Part shown: positions 1-8,113 of the stretch, piece by piece | Layout: every line of letters begins with the position of its first letter | How positions within the stretch are numbered: the first letter of the stretch is position 1 | Assembly (NCBI RefSeq): GCF_001467525.1 | Contig: NZ_LNXS01000029.1 | Span: forward strand, 62,001 to 126,000 | DNA length: 64,000 bases | Source: Legionella anisa | GTDB lineage: Bacteria; Pseudomonadota; Gammaproteobacteria; Legionellales; Legionellaceae | Reading direction: 5' to 3' | The notes under the pieces: generated by a model | Database searches by the model: none | What the model saw: only the letters and a program-made list of their open reading frames with translations | What the model was told of the DNA's origin: nothing | Program-made: the position numbers and the translations under genes

Positions 1-690
1 ATGCATCGCTTGGGTTTTAAGACTCATGAACTGCAAGGTGTGATGGATGCATTGCAATCTTGTCCTTGGGTGGATAAAGAGATCGGTTTGATGACCCATT
101 TAGCATGTGCGGATGAGCCTGAACGCATCGAAAATTTTCAGCAAATTACTTTGTTTGAGAGCATTTCTACTTCTGGGTTTAGTCAACGCAGTATTGCCAA
201 CTCAGCTGCCATTATTTCTTTTCCGCAAACTCATATGGATGTTGTCAGACCTGGTATTATGCTTTATGGAGTATCACCTTTTGCCGATCAGACTGCAATT
301 GATTTGGGTTTACTTCCGGTAATGCGTTTTGTTTCAGCAATTAGTGCAGTTCATCATAATCCGCCTTTGGCGCAAGTTGGGTATAGTGGTATTTGGAAAA
401 GTGAAAAGTCTTCCATTATCGGTATTGTTGCTGCGGGTTATGGTGATGGTTATCCACGGCATATTGCAGCAAACACTCCAGTTTGGGTTCAAGGCAAAGA
501 GGTTCCTATTGTAGGGCGAGTATCAATGGATATGCTTGCTGTAGACTTAACAGATCATCCGGAAGTAAAACCTGGAGCGCCTGTTGAGCTTTGGGGGACA
601 CATATTTTAGTTGAGCGAATCGCACACGCAGCAGGAACTACGGGTTATGAATTATTATGTCAGATTTCTGAGCGAGTGCGTCACGGTTAA
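1..690 (+). CDS. alr: Alanine racemase, C-terminal part (5' end outside window)
   Basis: PLP enzyme interconverting L- and D-alanine for peptidoglycan. The visible 229 residues correspond to the second half of the usual roughly 360-residue protein: the end of the PLP barrel ([24 protein letters not shown]) and the C-terminal beta domain with VGYSGIW (family catalytic Tyr), GYGDGYPR, the GRVSMDM active-site loop and the [13 protein letters not shown] terminus. The first codon in the window is an internal Met, because no N-terminal PLP-lysine region is present; the true start lies upstream. A family-A palindrome follows 13 bases after the stop and may serve as terminator. Identity is secure. 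Confidence 0.95.
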   Translation: MHRLGFKTHELQGVMDALQSCPWVDKEIGLMTHLACADEPERIENFQQITLFESISTSGFSQRSIANSAAIISFPQTHMDVVRPGIMLYGVSPFADQTAIDLGLLPVMRFVSAISAVHHNPPLAQVGYSGIWKSEKSSIIGIVAAGYGDGYPRHIAANTPVWVQGKEVPIVGRVSMDMLAVDLTDHPEVKPGAPVELWGTHILVERIAHAAGTTGYELLCQISERVRHG

Positions 691-702
691 GAACATAATT
701 AT

Positions 703-782
703 GTAGCCTGGGTGCAGCGAAGCGGAACCCGGGTTTTACTGATTTAGAATTCCCGGGTTTCGCTTCGCTGCACCCAGGCTAC
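703..782. repeat. Family-A palindromic intergenic repeat
   Basis: 80-base near-perfect palindrome. The left arm starts GTAGCCTGGGTGCAGCGAAG and runs to CCCGGG; the right arm mirrors it and ends GCACCCAGGCTAC. It lies between alr and the lipoprotein gene and could fold into a long hairpin. Same family as at 1335, 3550, 5775, 15996, 24771, 26579, 28129, 43776, 45158 and 57339. REP-like; function unknown, with a terminator-like role possible. Confidence 0.9.
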
Positions 783-873
783 AAAATATAGCTGTTCTTA
801 ACTATGGATAATAACTGAGCGTGATGTTAGAATTACAACCGATTTCTATAACCTTTTAATTGGGTGATATGTT

Positions 874-1320
874 ATGAAAAAAATAGCTGTTGCATCATTG
901 TCTTTATTATTAGTTGGTTGTGCATCAATGAATCATCAAGACGTAGGTACTATCTCAGGTGGAGTTATCGGCGGATTGATTGGAAGTCAATTTGGTGGTG
1001 GCCCTGCAGCTAAATTGGCTGCAACAGCAGGTGGTGCTATTGCTGGTGCTTATTTAGGTGGTCAAATTGGTAAATATATGGATAAAGTGGATAGAATGGA
1101 AATGCAACGTGCCTTAGAAACTGCACCCACAGGCAAATCAGTACATTGGTCAAATCCAGACACCGGAAATAGTTATACAGTACAACCTACTCGTACTTAT
1201 TATCGTGAGCGTTTGCCTTGCCGTGAGTATCTAACTAAGGCAATCATTGATGGAAGACCACAAACATTACGTGGTAGTGCATGCCGTCAGCCAGATGGTA
1301 CATGGCATGTTGTAAACTAA
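874..1320 (+). CDS. Glycine-zipper surface lipoprotein (17 kDa antigen-like)
   Basis: 148-residue lipoprotein. The signal peptide ends in a lipobox LLVGC with the acylated Cys at residue 16, so outer-membrane anchoring is expected. Residues about 27-70 are a Gly/Ala-rich glycine-zipper segment (GGVIGGLIGSQFGGG, GGAIAGAYLGGQIG) as in the Rickettsia 17 kDa surface antigen/SlyB-like families. The C-terminal half holds two Cys residues (PCREY, SACRQPDGTW) in the pattern of the antigen family's small beta domain. Monocistronic, flanked on both sides by family-A repeats. The role is probably envelope structure; the family assignment is fairly sure, the exact function unknown. Confidence 0.8.
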   Translation: MKKIAVASLSLLLVGCASMNHQDVGTISGGVIGGLIGSQFGGGPAAKLAATAGGAIAGAYLGGQIGKYMDKVDRMEMQRALETAPTGKSVHWSNPDTGNSYTVQPTRTYYRERLPCREYLTKAIIDGRPQTLRGSACRQPDGTWHVVN

Positions 1321-1334
1321 TCACTTAGATTGAT

Positions 1335-1368
1335 GTAGCCTGGGTGTAGCGAAGCGAAACCCGGGTTC
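1335..1368. repeat. Family-A half repeat
   Basis: A left arm only (GTAGCCTGGGTGTAGCGAAG, then CCCGGG) with no matching right arm downstream. It appears to be a decayed or truncated family-A copy after the lipoprotein gene. Confidence 0.75.
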
Positions 1369-1527
1369 CCCGTTTCGTTATACTCAAACCAACCGTTTAC
1401 ACCCTATTGCGAATAATTAAGTGGCAACTGAATTATATCTTCGGATTAATGATGGTTAGCATTACTAGCTGCAATGAGACTAGCTTTCCAAATACTGCAT
1501 AATCCATATTTAAAGGTAGTCTCTAGG

Positions 1528-2874
1528 CTAAAGTGTTTTTTTAGATAGTTCTGATTCCAAATCAACTTCCTTGTCTTCAAGTTGAGGAAGCCCAATTTTT
1601 AATCGTTCGGCATTGATTTGATTTTTATCATAAGTAAATCCTTCATAAGGAGGGATAATAGTACCTATTTTTAATTCCGTTTCAGTATCCTCTTCTTGTA
1701 CCATCTGGGTGCCATACTTTTGTGCCTTTGGAGGATTATCATTCAATTTCCACTTGTCAAAGGATGAAGCCATTAAAAGTCTTACATCCATTGCTTGTGG
1801 ATCATCAGGTTTAAAGTTTAGCGCTCTTTTAGCATATACATATGCTTTTTTATTATTTTTTGCCGAATGACTCGAGTAAAGAATCATTGCGGCGTAATAA
1901 TAATCTGCGCCTTCTGGGTTCTTATTTTTTTTCATAATTTCTTTTACTAGTTTGATCCTTTCCGACATAACCTTATTTTTAGGTATATTTCCTGATCGTC
2001 GTTCTTTCTGATCTGCCTCATAAATATCTTTTAAACGAGCAGGAGGGGTTCCTTTAAAAAAGCCAACGGCTTCGATAGCATGAGTGGTTTTTTGATTTTT
2101 TACAGGTTCGACTTCTTGTTTTGCAGCTAATATTTTTATACTAGACATCAATTGACGGCTTTGTAGTAAATACACAAAAGATGTTAAATTTTTTTTAAAA
2201 CCACTTGCACATCTACCCTCTAAGTGAATTTCTCGAATATCACGAAGCAAATCTTTACGAATAGAGGTTTTTGAATATTTTGTTAATGCATAATTTTCTT
2301 TTGAGGTCAGGAGAGCAAGGAGTTTTCTTTCCGCATCGCGATTTTCTTTTTCGTGTTCTGGAAATGATGATGGATCTTTTGTTAAATGCTCATACAGTGC
2401 TGCAATACTAGGTCCCAATATTCTCGTCACTTGGTTTTGATCTAAAGATTCGGGGCGATCAAGAATTTTGTCTGCAGCTTCTACTACATTAACAAGTAAC
2501 TCCATAGTATCTTGTTGGATTTGCAAACAAGCGGTGCTGAGTTCTTGTGCATTTGCTGCAAATGTCCTTGTGCGGAAACGGCCTTCACCTTCAATTTTTT
2601 GATAACACTCTTTAACTAAATCGTTTTGTAATAATCGTTCAACATCCTTTTTTGTAAATAGTCTAGGATGCTTTTTTGATACATTTTTAAAATCAACTAA
2701 AAGTCCATTTTCAGGGAAAACTCCCATCCAATCCGCTTGAAAATCTAAGCCCTGTCCCTGAAGGTAATCGAGAATTTCTGATATTTTATATAAATAGCCA
2801 CTTTCTGAAGTAAACATGGGCTCTTCAGCTGTTTCATCTGTGAGTTGATTATCATTAGAGTCTGAAGAATACAT
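1528..2874 (-). CDS. Hypothetical protein with DUF6624-like C-terminal region, effector candidate
   Basis: 448 residues, no signal peptide or membrane segment. Residues 1-250 are unrecognised, helix-rich and charged. About residues 280-390 carry features I associate with DUF6624: DQKERR, a helical pair in which YYYAAMILYSSHS and KKAYVYAKRALNF resemble a TPR unit, and KAQKYGTQ near residue 386. The tail is Glu-rich (PQLEDKEVDLESELSKK), compatible with a Dot/Icm 'E-block' translocation signal. Stands alone between a lipoprotein and a small membrane protein gene. The DUF6624 match is from memory of the motif and the effector status is inferred; either could be wrong. Confidence 0.6.
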   Translation of the reverse strand: MYSSDSNDNQLTDETAEEPMFTSESGYLYKISEILDYLQGQGLDFQADWMGVFPENGLLVDFKNVSKKHPRLFTKKDVERLLQNDLVKECYQKIEGEGRFRTRTFAANAQELSTACLQIQQDTMELLVNVVEAADKILDRPESLDQNQVTRILGPSIAALYEHLTKDPSSFPEHEKENRDAERKLLALLTSKENYALTKYSKTSIRKDLLRDIREIHLEGRCASGFKKNLTSFVYLLQSRQLMSSIKILAAKQEVEPVKNQKTTHAIEAVGFFKGTPPARLKDIYEADQKERRSGNIPKNKVMSERIKLVKEIMKKNKNPEGADYYYAAMILYSSHSAKNNKKAYVYAKRALNFKPDDPQAMDVRLLMASSFDKWKLNDNPPKAQKYGTQMVQEEDTETELKIGTIIPPYEGFTYDKNQINAERLKIGLPQLEDKEVDLESELSKKTL

Positions 2875-3083
2875 AATTTTAACTTAATAGAAACTCTTTA
2901 ATAATTATAGCATGCGAGTTATTTGATGAATTGTTGCTTTTGCTCATTGGAGCTAATCAGCAAGCGTAGAAGCTGTCTTTATAAGCAAACTAAATGTTGA
3001 TTAAAAAGGTTGTTTATTTTTAAGCACCCCAAAGATAAGATGAGCTACTATTAAATCATATTTTCAAGACACAAGCTGGGCTA

Positions 3084-3152
3084 AGGCTAGTGCAGCCCAA
3101 CATGGATCTTTCAATTTCCGTTGTTGGGTTGCACACGTTCGGCACCAGCCTA
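3084..3152. repeat. Degenerate palindrome downstream of small membrane protein gene
   Basis: Inverted repeat with arms GTGCAGCCCAACA (3090-3102) and TGTTGGGTTGCAC (3122-3134), one mismatch, flanked by outer AGGCT/AGCCT. Different sequence from families A and B. It lies directly downstream of the minus-strand gene at 3161-3511 and may form its transcript end. Confidence 0.6.
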
Positions 3153-3160
3153 CACGCCTA

Positions 3161-3511
3161 CTATTTTACTTCCTTATCCTTTTTTACTTTCTTTTCCTTT
3201 TTTACTTCTACATCGTGTAGTTCCACATCCTTTTTCTTATCACAACAGACGCATTTGCAGCAACTAAATAGGTTGTATAACCAGCCTATCAGAAAGCCTG
3301 TGATGAATGCATCAATGAAGCCTATAACACCTCCCAATAAACTTCCCATTATCGAAGGCTTATATCCAGGATATAAACTACCTACAGCTGTTACAAAACC
3401 ATGTCCATAGGCATAATAGTAAGCAATCAATCCTATTATTAAAATAGATATCCCCCACAGAACCCCAAGTGCAAGGCCTAGAGCCACAGGGCTTAATTTG
3501 CAACCTTTCAT
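3161..3511 (-). CDS. Small membrane protein with cytosolic Cys cluster ('holin'-like in Legionella)
   Basis: 116 residues. Two hydrophobic stretches (about residues 8-34 and 53-80) separated by a Gly/Tyr-rich loop, then a cysteine cluster (CCKCVCC, residues 84-90) and a very Lys/Glu-rich tail (DKKKDVEL to the end). Similar Legionella proteins are often labelled bacteriophage holin, but no phage genes are near, so that name should not be taken as function. Starts at an ATG after a GGAG-type ribosome site. The Cys cluster next to the membrane could bind metal or be lipid-modified; that is speculation. Confidence 0.65.
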   Translation of the reverse strand: MKGCKLSPVALGLALGVLWGISILIIGLIAYYYAYGHGFVTAVGSLYPGYKPSIMGSLLGGVIGFIDAFITGFLIGWLYNLFSCCKCVCCDKKKDVELHDVEVKKEKKVKKDKEVK

Positions 3512-3549
3512 GCTCGTCTCCTTTTTTATAGTATCGTCCTATAAAAACC

Positions 3550-3625
3550 GTAGCCTGGGTGCAGCGAGCGAAACCCAGGAATTTATTTACGAAACCTGGG
3601 TTTCGCTTCGCTGCACCCAGGCTAC
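3550..3625. repeat. Family-A palindromic repeat
   Basis: 76-base palindrome, left arm from GTAGCCTGGGTGCAGCG, right arm ending GCACCCAGGCTAC; the inner CCCGGG boxes have become CCCAGG/CCTGGG, a compensated change that keeps pairing. Lies between the small membrane protein promoter side and dapE. Confidence 0.9.
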
Positions 3626-3675
3626 AAAGCTACAAAATTGCAATAAATTCAACTGCCTTTCTCAAAGTATAGACT

Positions 3676-3753
3676 AGGGTCTGTTTATATTTCTACTATC
3701 TTGGCCAAAATCATACGATTTTGACTCAAGCTAGCGAAATGTAAACAGACCCT
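3676..3753. repeat. Family-B inverted-repeat element, short form
   Basis: 78 bases with 18-base terminal inverted repeats (AGGGTCTGTTTATATTTC at the left, GAAATGTAAACAGACCCT at the right, one mismatch) and an inner core CTATCTTGG...CAAGCTAG. Same ends and core as the longer copies at 15733-15996 but lacking about 66 inner bases. It sits 11 bases past the dapE stop. Confidence 0.85.
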
Positions 3754-3763
3754 ATACCATTAA

Positions 3764-4933
3764 TTAATTGATTAATAATTTTTCACAAATTGAAAAATAT
3801 AGAATTTCTAATTGGCAGAGATCGCGTAAGGAAACACATTCATTCACTTGATGAATTGTGGCATTAACAGGGCCAAGCTCTACTACTTCAACACCGTAAG
3901 GTGCAATAAAGCGACCATCAGATGTTCCGCCGCTGGTAGAAAGTTCCGGTGAATTTCCAGTGAGTTCGAGGATTGCTTCCTTACAGCGTTCCAGTAAGGT
4001 ACCGTGAGATGTCAAGAAAGGCTCACCACTTAGACGCCATTCAATAATAGGATCCAGATCATGCTCTTGAAACGTAGCAATAACTTTTTCTTTCAACGAG
4101 TGGTGTGTGTGTTCTGTTGAGTATCTAAAATTTAGATGTAAAATCAGTTCTCCAGGAATTATATTTGGAGCATGGCCTCCTGATTGGAGGTGGGTAATTT
4201 GCATGGATGTTGGCGGAAAATGATGGTTACCCTGATCCCAGAGCGTTGTGGTCAGCTTTACTAGTGCGGGACTTATTTTATGTATTGGGTTGTCCGCTAA
4301 ATGCGGGTAGGCAACATGCCCTTGTTTTCCATGTAAGGTAATTTGGGCACTCAATGAACCACGCCTGCCAATTTTGATCACATCACCAACGCTATGAGTG
4401 CTTGATGGTTCCCCGACAATGCAATAATCAATGTGAATGCCTTGATTCTCCAGGAGTTGCATGACATGAGGCGTGCCCATATCATAATCATTACCTTCCT
4501 CCCCACTGGTAATAAGAAAACCTAATCTTCCCTGAAATTTAGGATAAGTGTATACAAATCGTTGCGCCATAAGCAGCATGCACGCAAGACTACCTTTCAT
4601 GTCAGCAACACCACGTCCAAAGAGCATCCCATTTTTATTTTCTACTATAAAAGGATCAGACAACCATTTTGTTACGTCGCCCACAGGAACCACATCCGTA
4701 TGGCCCGCAAATACAAGCAAAGGGCCTGATTCTCCATAAGAAGCAAAGAAGTTGGAAACAGGTCCTTTATTCATACGTTGGCAGGTAAATCCTGCTTGTT
4801 CCAAAAAATGGATCATAAACTCTTGGCAGTCTGCATCTTCAGGTGTAATCGAGGGAAAACGAACTAGTTTTGTTACGATTTCTTGCAAGCCTGCCTCTAA
4901 ATTGGGGGGTACTCTATTTTTCGGCCCAGTCAT
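3764..4933 (-). CDS. dapE: Succinyl-diaminopimelate desuccinylase
   Basis: 389 residues. Dinuclear zinc M20 peptidase-family enzyme that hydrolyses N-succinyl-LL-diaminopimelate in the lysine/meso-DAP pathway. Visible: LVRFPSITPEDADCQ, first metal motif AGHTDVVPVGD, GRGVADMKGS, the catalytic SGEEGND, VGEPSST, and the dimerisation-domain start GRRGSLSAQITLHGKQGH. The C-terminal metal His is in NATIHQVNE. Its ATG is one base past the dapD stop (TAG-C-ATG), so the two genes are probably translationally coupled. A family-B repeat follows the stop. Identity secure. Confidence 0.96.
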   Translation of the reverse strand: MTGPKNRVPPNLEAGLQEIVTKLVRFPSITPEDADCQEFMIHFLEQAGFTCQRMNKGPVSNFFASYGESGPLLVFAGHTDVVPVGDVTKWLSDPFIVENKNGMLFGRGVADMKGSLACMLLMAQRFVYTYPKFQGRLGFLITSGEEGNDYDMGTPHVMQLLENQGIHIDYCIVGEPSSTHSVGDVIKIGRRGSLSAQITLHGKQGHVAYPHLADNPIHKISPALVKLTTTLWDQGNHHFPPTSMQITHLQSGGHAPNIIPGELILHLNFRYSTEHTHHSLKEKVIATFQEHDLDPIIEWRLSGEPFLTSHGTLLERCKEAILELTGNSPELSTSGGTSDGRFIAPYGVEVVELGPVNATIHQVNECVSLRDLCQLEILYFSICEKLLIN

Positions 4934-4934
4934 G

Positions 4935-5759
4935 CTAACTCGCTCTCAATAGTTCATTAATGCTTACTTTTGCTCTTGTTTTTTCATCTACCTGCTTCAC
5001 AATGACTGCACAATACAAGCTGTAGCTTTTGTCTTCGCTGGGCAGGCTACCAGCGACTACCACTGACCCTGCTGGGATACGCCCATAAGTAATTTCTCCA
5101 GTGAGTCGATTATATATTTTGGTGCTTTGCCCTAAGTAGACACCCATAGACAATACGGAATTTCGCTCTACGATCACTCCTTCGACGACTTCTGAGCGAG
5201 CACCGATAAAACAATTGTCCTCGATAATTGTGGGGTTGGCTTGTAATGGCTCCAAAACACCACCTATACCTACTCCACCTGAAAGGTGCACGTTTTTACC
5301 GATTTGAGCACAAGAGCCCACAGTTGCCCAGGTATCAACCATAACTCCCTCATCAATATATGCACCCACATTGACATAAGAGGGCATTAAAACGCAGTTT
5401 TTTGCAATATAAGCCCCTTTACGAACCATGGCATGAGGCACTACGCGTACCCCTGTTTGTTTGAATTGTTCTTCAGTATAGTTATTGTATTTGAGAGGTA
5501 CTTTGTCATAAAACTGACAAAACCCTGAATCAATCACTTGATTGGGATAAAGTCTAAATGATAAAAGAACTGCTTTTTTTATCCATTGATGAACTACCCA
5601 TTCATTATTTATTTTTTCAGCAACCCGATACTGTCCGTTATCCAAACAAGAAAGTACTTCATTCACCGCCGCAATAAGTTCGGGTGATGCATTATCAATT
5701 GATAATGTTTGGCGTTGTTCAAAAGCGTGTTCAATTAGAGTTTGTAAAGTCTGCATCAA
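4935..5759 (-). CDS. dapD: Tetrahydrodipicolinate N-succinyltransferase
   Basis: 274 residues, the usual DapD length. It succinylates tetrahydrodipicolinate, the step that feeds dapE two enzymes later. The helical N-terminal domain is followed by a left-handed beta-helix built of hexapeptide repeats ([19 protein letters not shown], then [19 protein letters not shown] and [11 protein letters not shown]), with the conserved [15 protein letters not shown]. Starts at an ATG after TAGGAA. First gene of a dapD-dapE operon. A family-A palindrome lies upstream, between it and the PLP enzyme gene. Confidence 0.97.
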   Translation of the reverse strand: MMQTLQTLIEHAFEQRQTLSIDNASPELIAAVNEVLSCLDNGQYRVAEKINNEWVVHQWIKKAVLLSFRLYPNQVIDSGFCQFYDKVPLKYNNYTEEQFKQTGVRVVPHAMVRKGAYIAKNCVLMPSYVNVGAYIDEGVMVDTWATVGSCAQIGKNVHLSGGVGIGGVLEPLQANPTIIEDNCFIGARSEVVEGVIVERNSVLSMGVYLGQSTKIYNRLTGEITYGRIPAGSVVVAGSLPSEDKSYSLYCAVIVKQVDEKTRAKVSINELLRAS

Positions 5760-5774
5760 TTTTTCCTATATTTT

Positions 5775-5850
5775 GTAGCCTGGGTGCAGCGCAGCCCGGG
5801 AGTTCTTAATCAGTTGAAGCCGGGTTCTGCTGCGCTGCGCCCAGGCCTAC
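5775..5850. repeat. Family-A palindromic repeat (diverged)
   Basis: 76 bases from GTAGCCTGGGTGCAGCGCAG to GCGCCCAGGCCTAC. Arms are less perfect than in other copies (an extra C in the last box). It occupies the whole gap between dapD and the cystathionine enzyme gene. Confidence 0.85.
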
Positions 5851-5867
5851 CCAAATGCATCCTAGCT

Positions 5868-7022
5868 TTAATATGCAAGTGCATATTCCAGATCAGCTTG
5901 TAAATCTTTCACATGTTCTATGCCTACAGAGAGTCGAATAAATCCATCCTCTATACCCAAAGCCTTACGCTTTTCTGGAGGTATCGACGCATGAGTCATA
6001 ATTGCTGGATGCTCTATCAAACTTTCTACACCACCTAAACTTTCGGCGAGCGTAAACAATTCACAACGTGCAAGAAAACGTTTGGCTGCATCAATACCAC
6101 CATCAAGTACCATGGAAATCATGCCACCAAACCCATGCATTTGTTCTTTAGCTAATTCATGTTGGGGATGGCTTCTAAGGCCTGGATAAATGACTTTTTT
6201 TACTCTGGACTGCGTACTCAACCAATTTGCTAAATGATGTGCATTTTCGCAATGTCTTTCCATACGCAATGACAGGGTTTTCAAACTTCTTAAAACGAGA
6301 AAACTATCAAATGGACCTGCAATTCCGCCACAGGAGTTATGCAGGAAAGCAATTTTATCCGCTAAATTAGGATTATCACCAACAACTACGACCCCACTGA
6401 CTACGTCTGAATGACCATTAAGGTATTTAGTTGCTGAGTGCAATACGATATCAAATCCTAATTCTATAGGTTTCTGGATCCAGGGGGTCGCAAAAGTGTT
6501 GTCTGCAACTGCTATGAGATTATGTCGTTTTGCTATCACTGCTATTTCACGTAAATTAGCCAGTTTTAACATGGGATTTGAAGGTGTTTCTACCCAGAGC
6601 ATGCGGGTTTTTGGGGTAATCGCAGCTTCTATATTACGCGTATCAGACATGTCTACGAAAGAAAAAGATAATCCAGATGTACGTGTTTTGACCTTATCAA
6701 ATAAACGAAATGTGCCTCCATAAAGATCATCCATGGCAACAACATGATCTCCTGCATCTAATAAATCAATGACTGTGTTGATTGCAGCCATTCCAGAAGC
6801 AAAAGCAAAACCACGTTCACCTGATTCCAAACTGGCGATACATCCTTCATAAGCTCCACGAGTAGGATTCTGTGTACGAGAGTACTCATAGCCAAGATGT
6901 TCCCCTGGAGCAATTTGTTTGTAGGTAGATGTTGCATAGATAGGGGTCATAACCGCACCGGTACTTGGACATGGTTCCTGGCCAGCATGAATGGCTCGTG
7001 TTTCAAAATGATGCTTTTTCAT
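5868..7022 (-). CDS. Cys/Met-metabolism PLP enzyme (cystathionine gamma-lyase/gamma-synthase type)
   Basis: 384 residues. Trans-sulfuration family enzyme. It has the YEYSRTQNPTR motif, the cofactor-binding FASGMAAI, VETPSNPML, VADNTFATP and the PLP-lysine HSATKYLNGHSDV. The segment LHNSCGGIAGPFDSFLVLRSLKTL and the C-terminal SLGGVESLIEHPA fit gamma-lyases and gamma-synthases better than beta-lyases, but which reaction dominates cannot be told by eye, so no symbol is given. ATG start preceded by AAGGA at good spacing. Divergent from lspC across about 200 bases, which must hold both promoters. Confidence 0.9.
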   Translation of the reverse strand: MKKHHFETRAIHAGQEPCPSTGAVMTPIYATSTYKQIAPGEHLGYEYSRTQNPTRGAYEGCIASLESGERGFAFASGMAAINTVIDLLDAGDHVVAMDDLYGGTFRLFDKVKTRTSGLSFSFVDMSDTRNIEAAITPKTRMLWVETPSNPMLKLANLREIAVIAKRHNLIAVADNTFATPWIQKPIELGFDIVLHSATKYLNGHSDVVSGVVVVGDNPNLADKIAFLHNSCGGIAGPFDSFLVLRSLKTLSLRMERHCENAHHLANWLSTQSRVKKVIYPGLRSHPQHELAKEQMHGFGGMISMVLDGGIDAAKRFLARCELFTLAESLGGVESLIEHPAIMTHASIPPEKRKALGIEDGFIRLSVGIEHVKDLQADLEYALAY

Positions 7023-7224
7023 TGGACTATCCTTAAGGCTGTGAATTTTTTATGTCGATTACTTTCTACCATTATATTAAAAAGTGATCTTTTCAGAGTG
7101 GGTTATGTAGGATATTCTAGTGGGGGTTCTATGTATAAGGCAAGTTCTACTTTTGCGGGGTTTATCCAGGGTATAGCGAAGTTTTCATTTACAGGCAATT
7201 AATGTGTCAGGGGTCGTTTTGACA

Positions 7225-7737
7225 ATGAAATTTGATCTTCATGCTTTATTTTCAGCAAAATACGCACAATGGATTATTATTGCCTTGATTTCATTGTTTT
7301 CCATACTGATTATTGCAGAATACGCTACGTTAATCTTTTCCCCTGTAACTCACCAAACGGTACTTGAAACCACAAAAGAGATACCGGTGATAGCACAACA
7401 AAATTCCTTTGATGCGATTTTACACTCTTCTTTGTTTGGGGTTTATGTTTCAAACAATTTATCCAGTATTAAAAAATCCATGTTGAATGTTACTTTAGTA
7501 GGGATCTTATTTGCTAATAAGATAGAAGAGTCCCAAGTAATTATTCGTTCTGCGGATGGAGAGGAAAGCACTTATAAATTAGGTGATACGATACCTGGTG
7601 GTGCTGTGATCAAACGTATTATGGCTGCTGGGATTTTGGTTGAACGTAATGGTAATTTAGAGAGTTTAAGTTTACCCAAAAATGAATTAATCTTTGAACC
7701 AGTAGCAAAGCCTTTGGAAGGGGATAAAAATTTATGA
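7225..7737 (+). CDS. lspC: Type II secretion system protein C
   Basis: 170 residues from the ATG at 7225. A GTG 21 bases upstream is also in frame, but the AGGGG ribosome site suits the ATG. GspC-type inner-membrane clamp of the type II secretion system: a short cytosolic N-terminus, one membrane helix (WIIIALISLFSILIIAEYA), then a periplasmic homology region (LVGILFANKIEESQVIIRSA, then YKLGDTIPGGAVIKRIMAAG) that contacts the secretin GspD. There is no PDZ or coiled-coil C-terminus, so it is short compared with E. coli-type GspC. It overlaps the next gene by ATGA. It stands apart from other lsp genes, as is usual in Legionella as I recall. Confidence 0.85.
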   Translation: MKFDLHALFSAKYAQWIIIALISLFSILIIAEYATLIFSPVTHQTVLETTKEIPVIAQQNSFDAILHSSLFGVYVSNNLSSIKKSMLNVTLVGILFANKIEESQVIIRSADGEESTYKLGDTIPGGAVIKRIMAAGILVERNGNLESLSLPKNELIFEPVAKPLEGDKNL

Positions 7738-8060
7738 AACGCTTATTTAACCTATTAATCGTTATAATTTTTATTTCTTCTCTTGCTGGATGTGCTGTTA
7801 CCAACGCAAGGAATTTGCGTGAAGGGATTGATAGTTTTAGAGTTGAAGAGTACCGTAGGGCTTTTATTCGCTTAAAACCATTAGCTCAGAAAGGTCAGCC
7901 TGATGCGCAATATGCTGTGGGTTATATGTATTATTATGGCAAAGGAGTAGTAGAAGATCGGAAAAAAGCGTGGTTTTGGATCAATGCTGCTGCTAATTTA
8001 GGGCAACCCGATGCAAAAGTAGCGATTCAAATATTAGCTAGCGGTGGTTCATTAAGTTAA
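7734..8060 (+). CDS. Sel1-repeat lipoprotein
   Basis: 108 residues. Lipoprotein signal with lipobox SLAGC (Cys at about residue 20), then two Sel1-like helical repeats: ARNLREGIDSFRVEEYRRAF..LKPLAQKGQPDAQYAVGYMY is not quoted in full, but the Sel1 signatures AQYAVGYMYYYGKGV and KAWFWINAAANLGQPDAKVA are clear. Translationally coupled to lspC by a 4-base ATGA overlap, which suggests a function with the type II secretion machinery, perhaps as a periplasmic or outer-membrane scaffold. That partnership is inferred only from gene order. Confidence 0.8.
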   Translation: MKRLFNLLIVIIFISSLAGCAVTNARNLREGIDSFRVEEYRRAFIRLKPLAQKGQPDAQYAVGYMYYYGKGVVEDRKKAWFWINAAANLGQPDAKVAIQILASGGSLS

Positions 8061-8113
8061 ATGAACTGATTGCGAAAACCAGGTTTATAAAACACGGATC
8101 AATTTCCCTAATA

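Noticed and set aside
3090-3410. 106-codon plus-strand frame
   Set aside because: Antisense to the small membrane protein gene with its signal-like segments; Ser/Phe-rich translation and no ribosome site.
3161-3511. Prophage remnant
   Set aside because: The family is sometimes named holin, but there is no lysin, integrase or structural gene and the neighbours are housekeeping.
6897-7202. 101-codon plus-strand frame across the metabolic PLP gene start
   Set aside because: Overlaps the 5' end of the cystathionine enzyme gene in antisense; no recognisable protein and no ribosome site.
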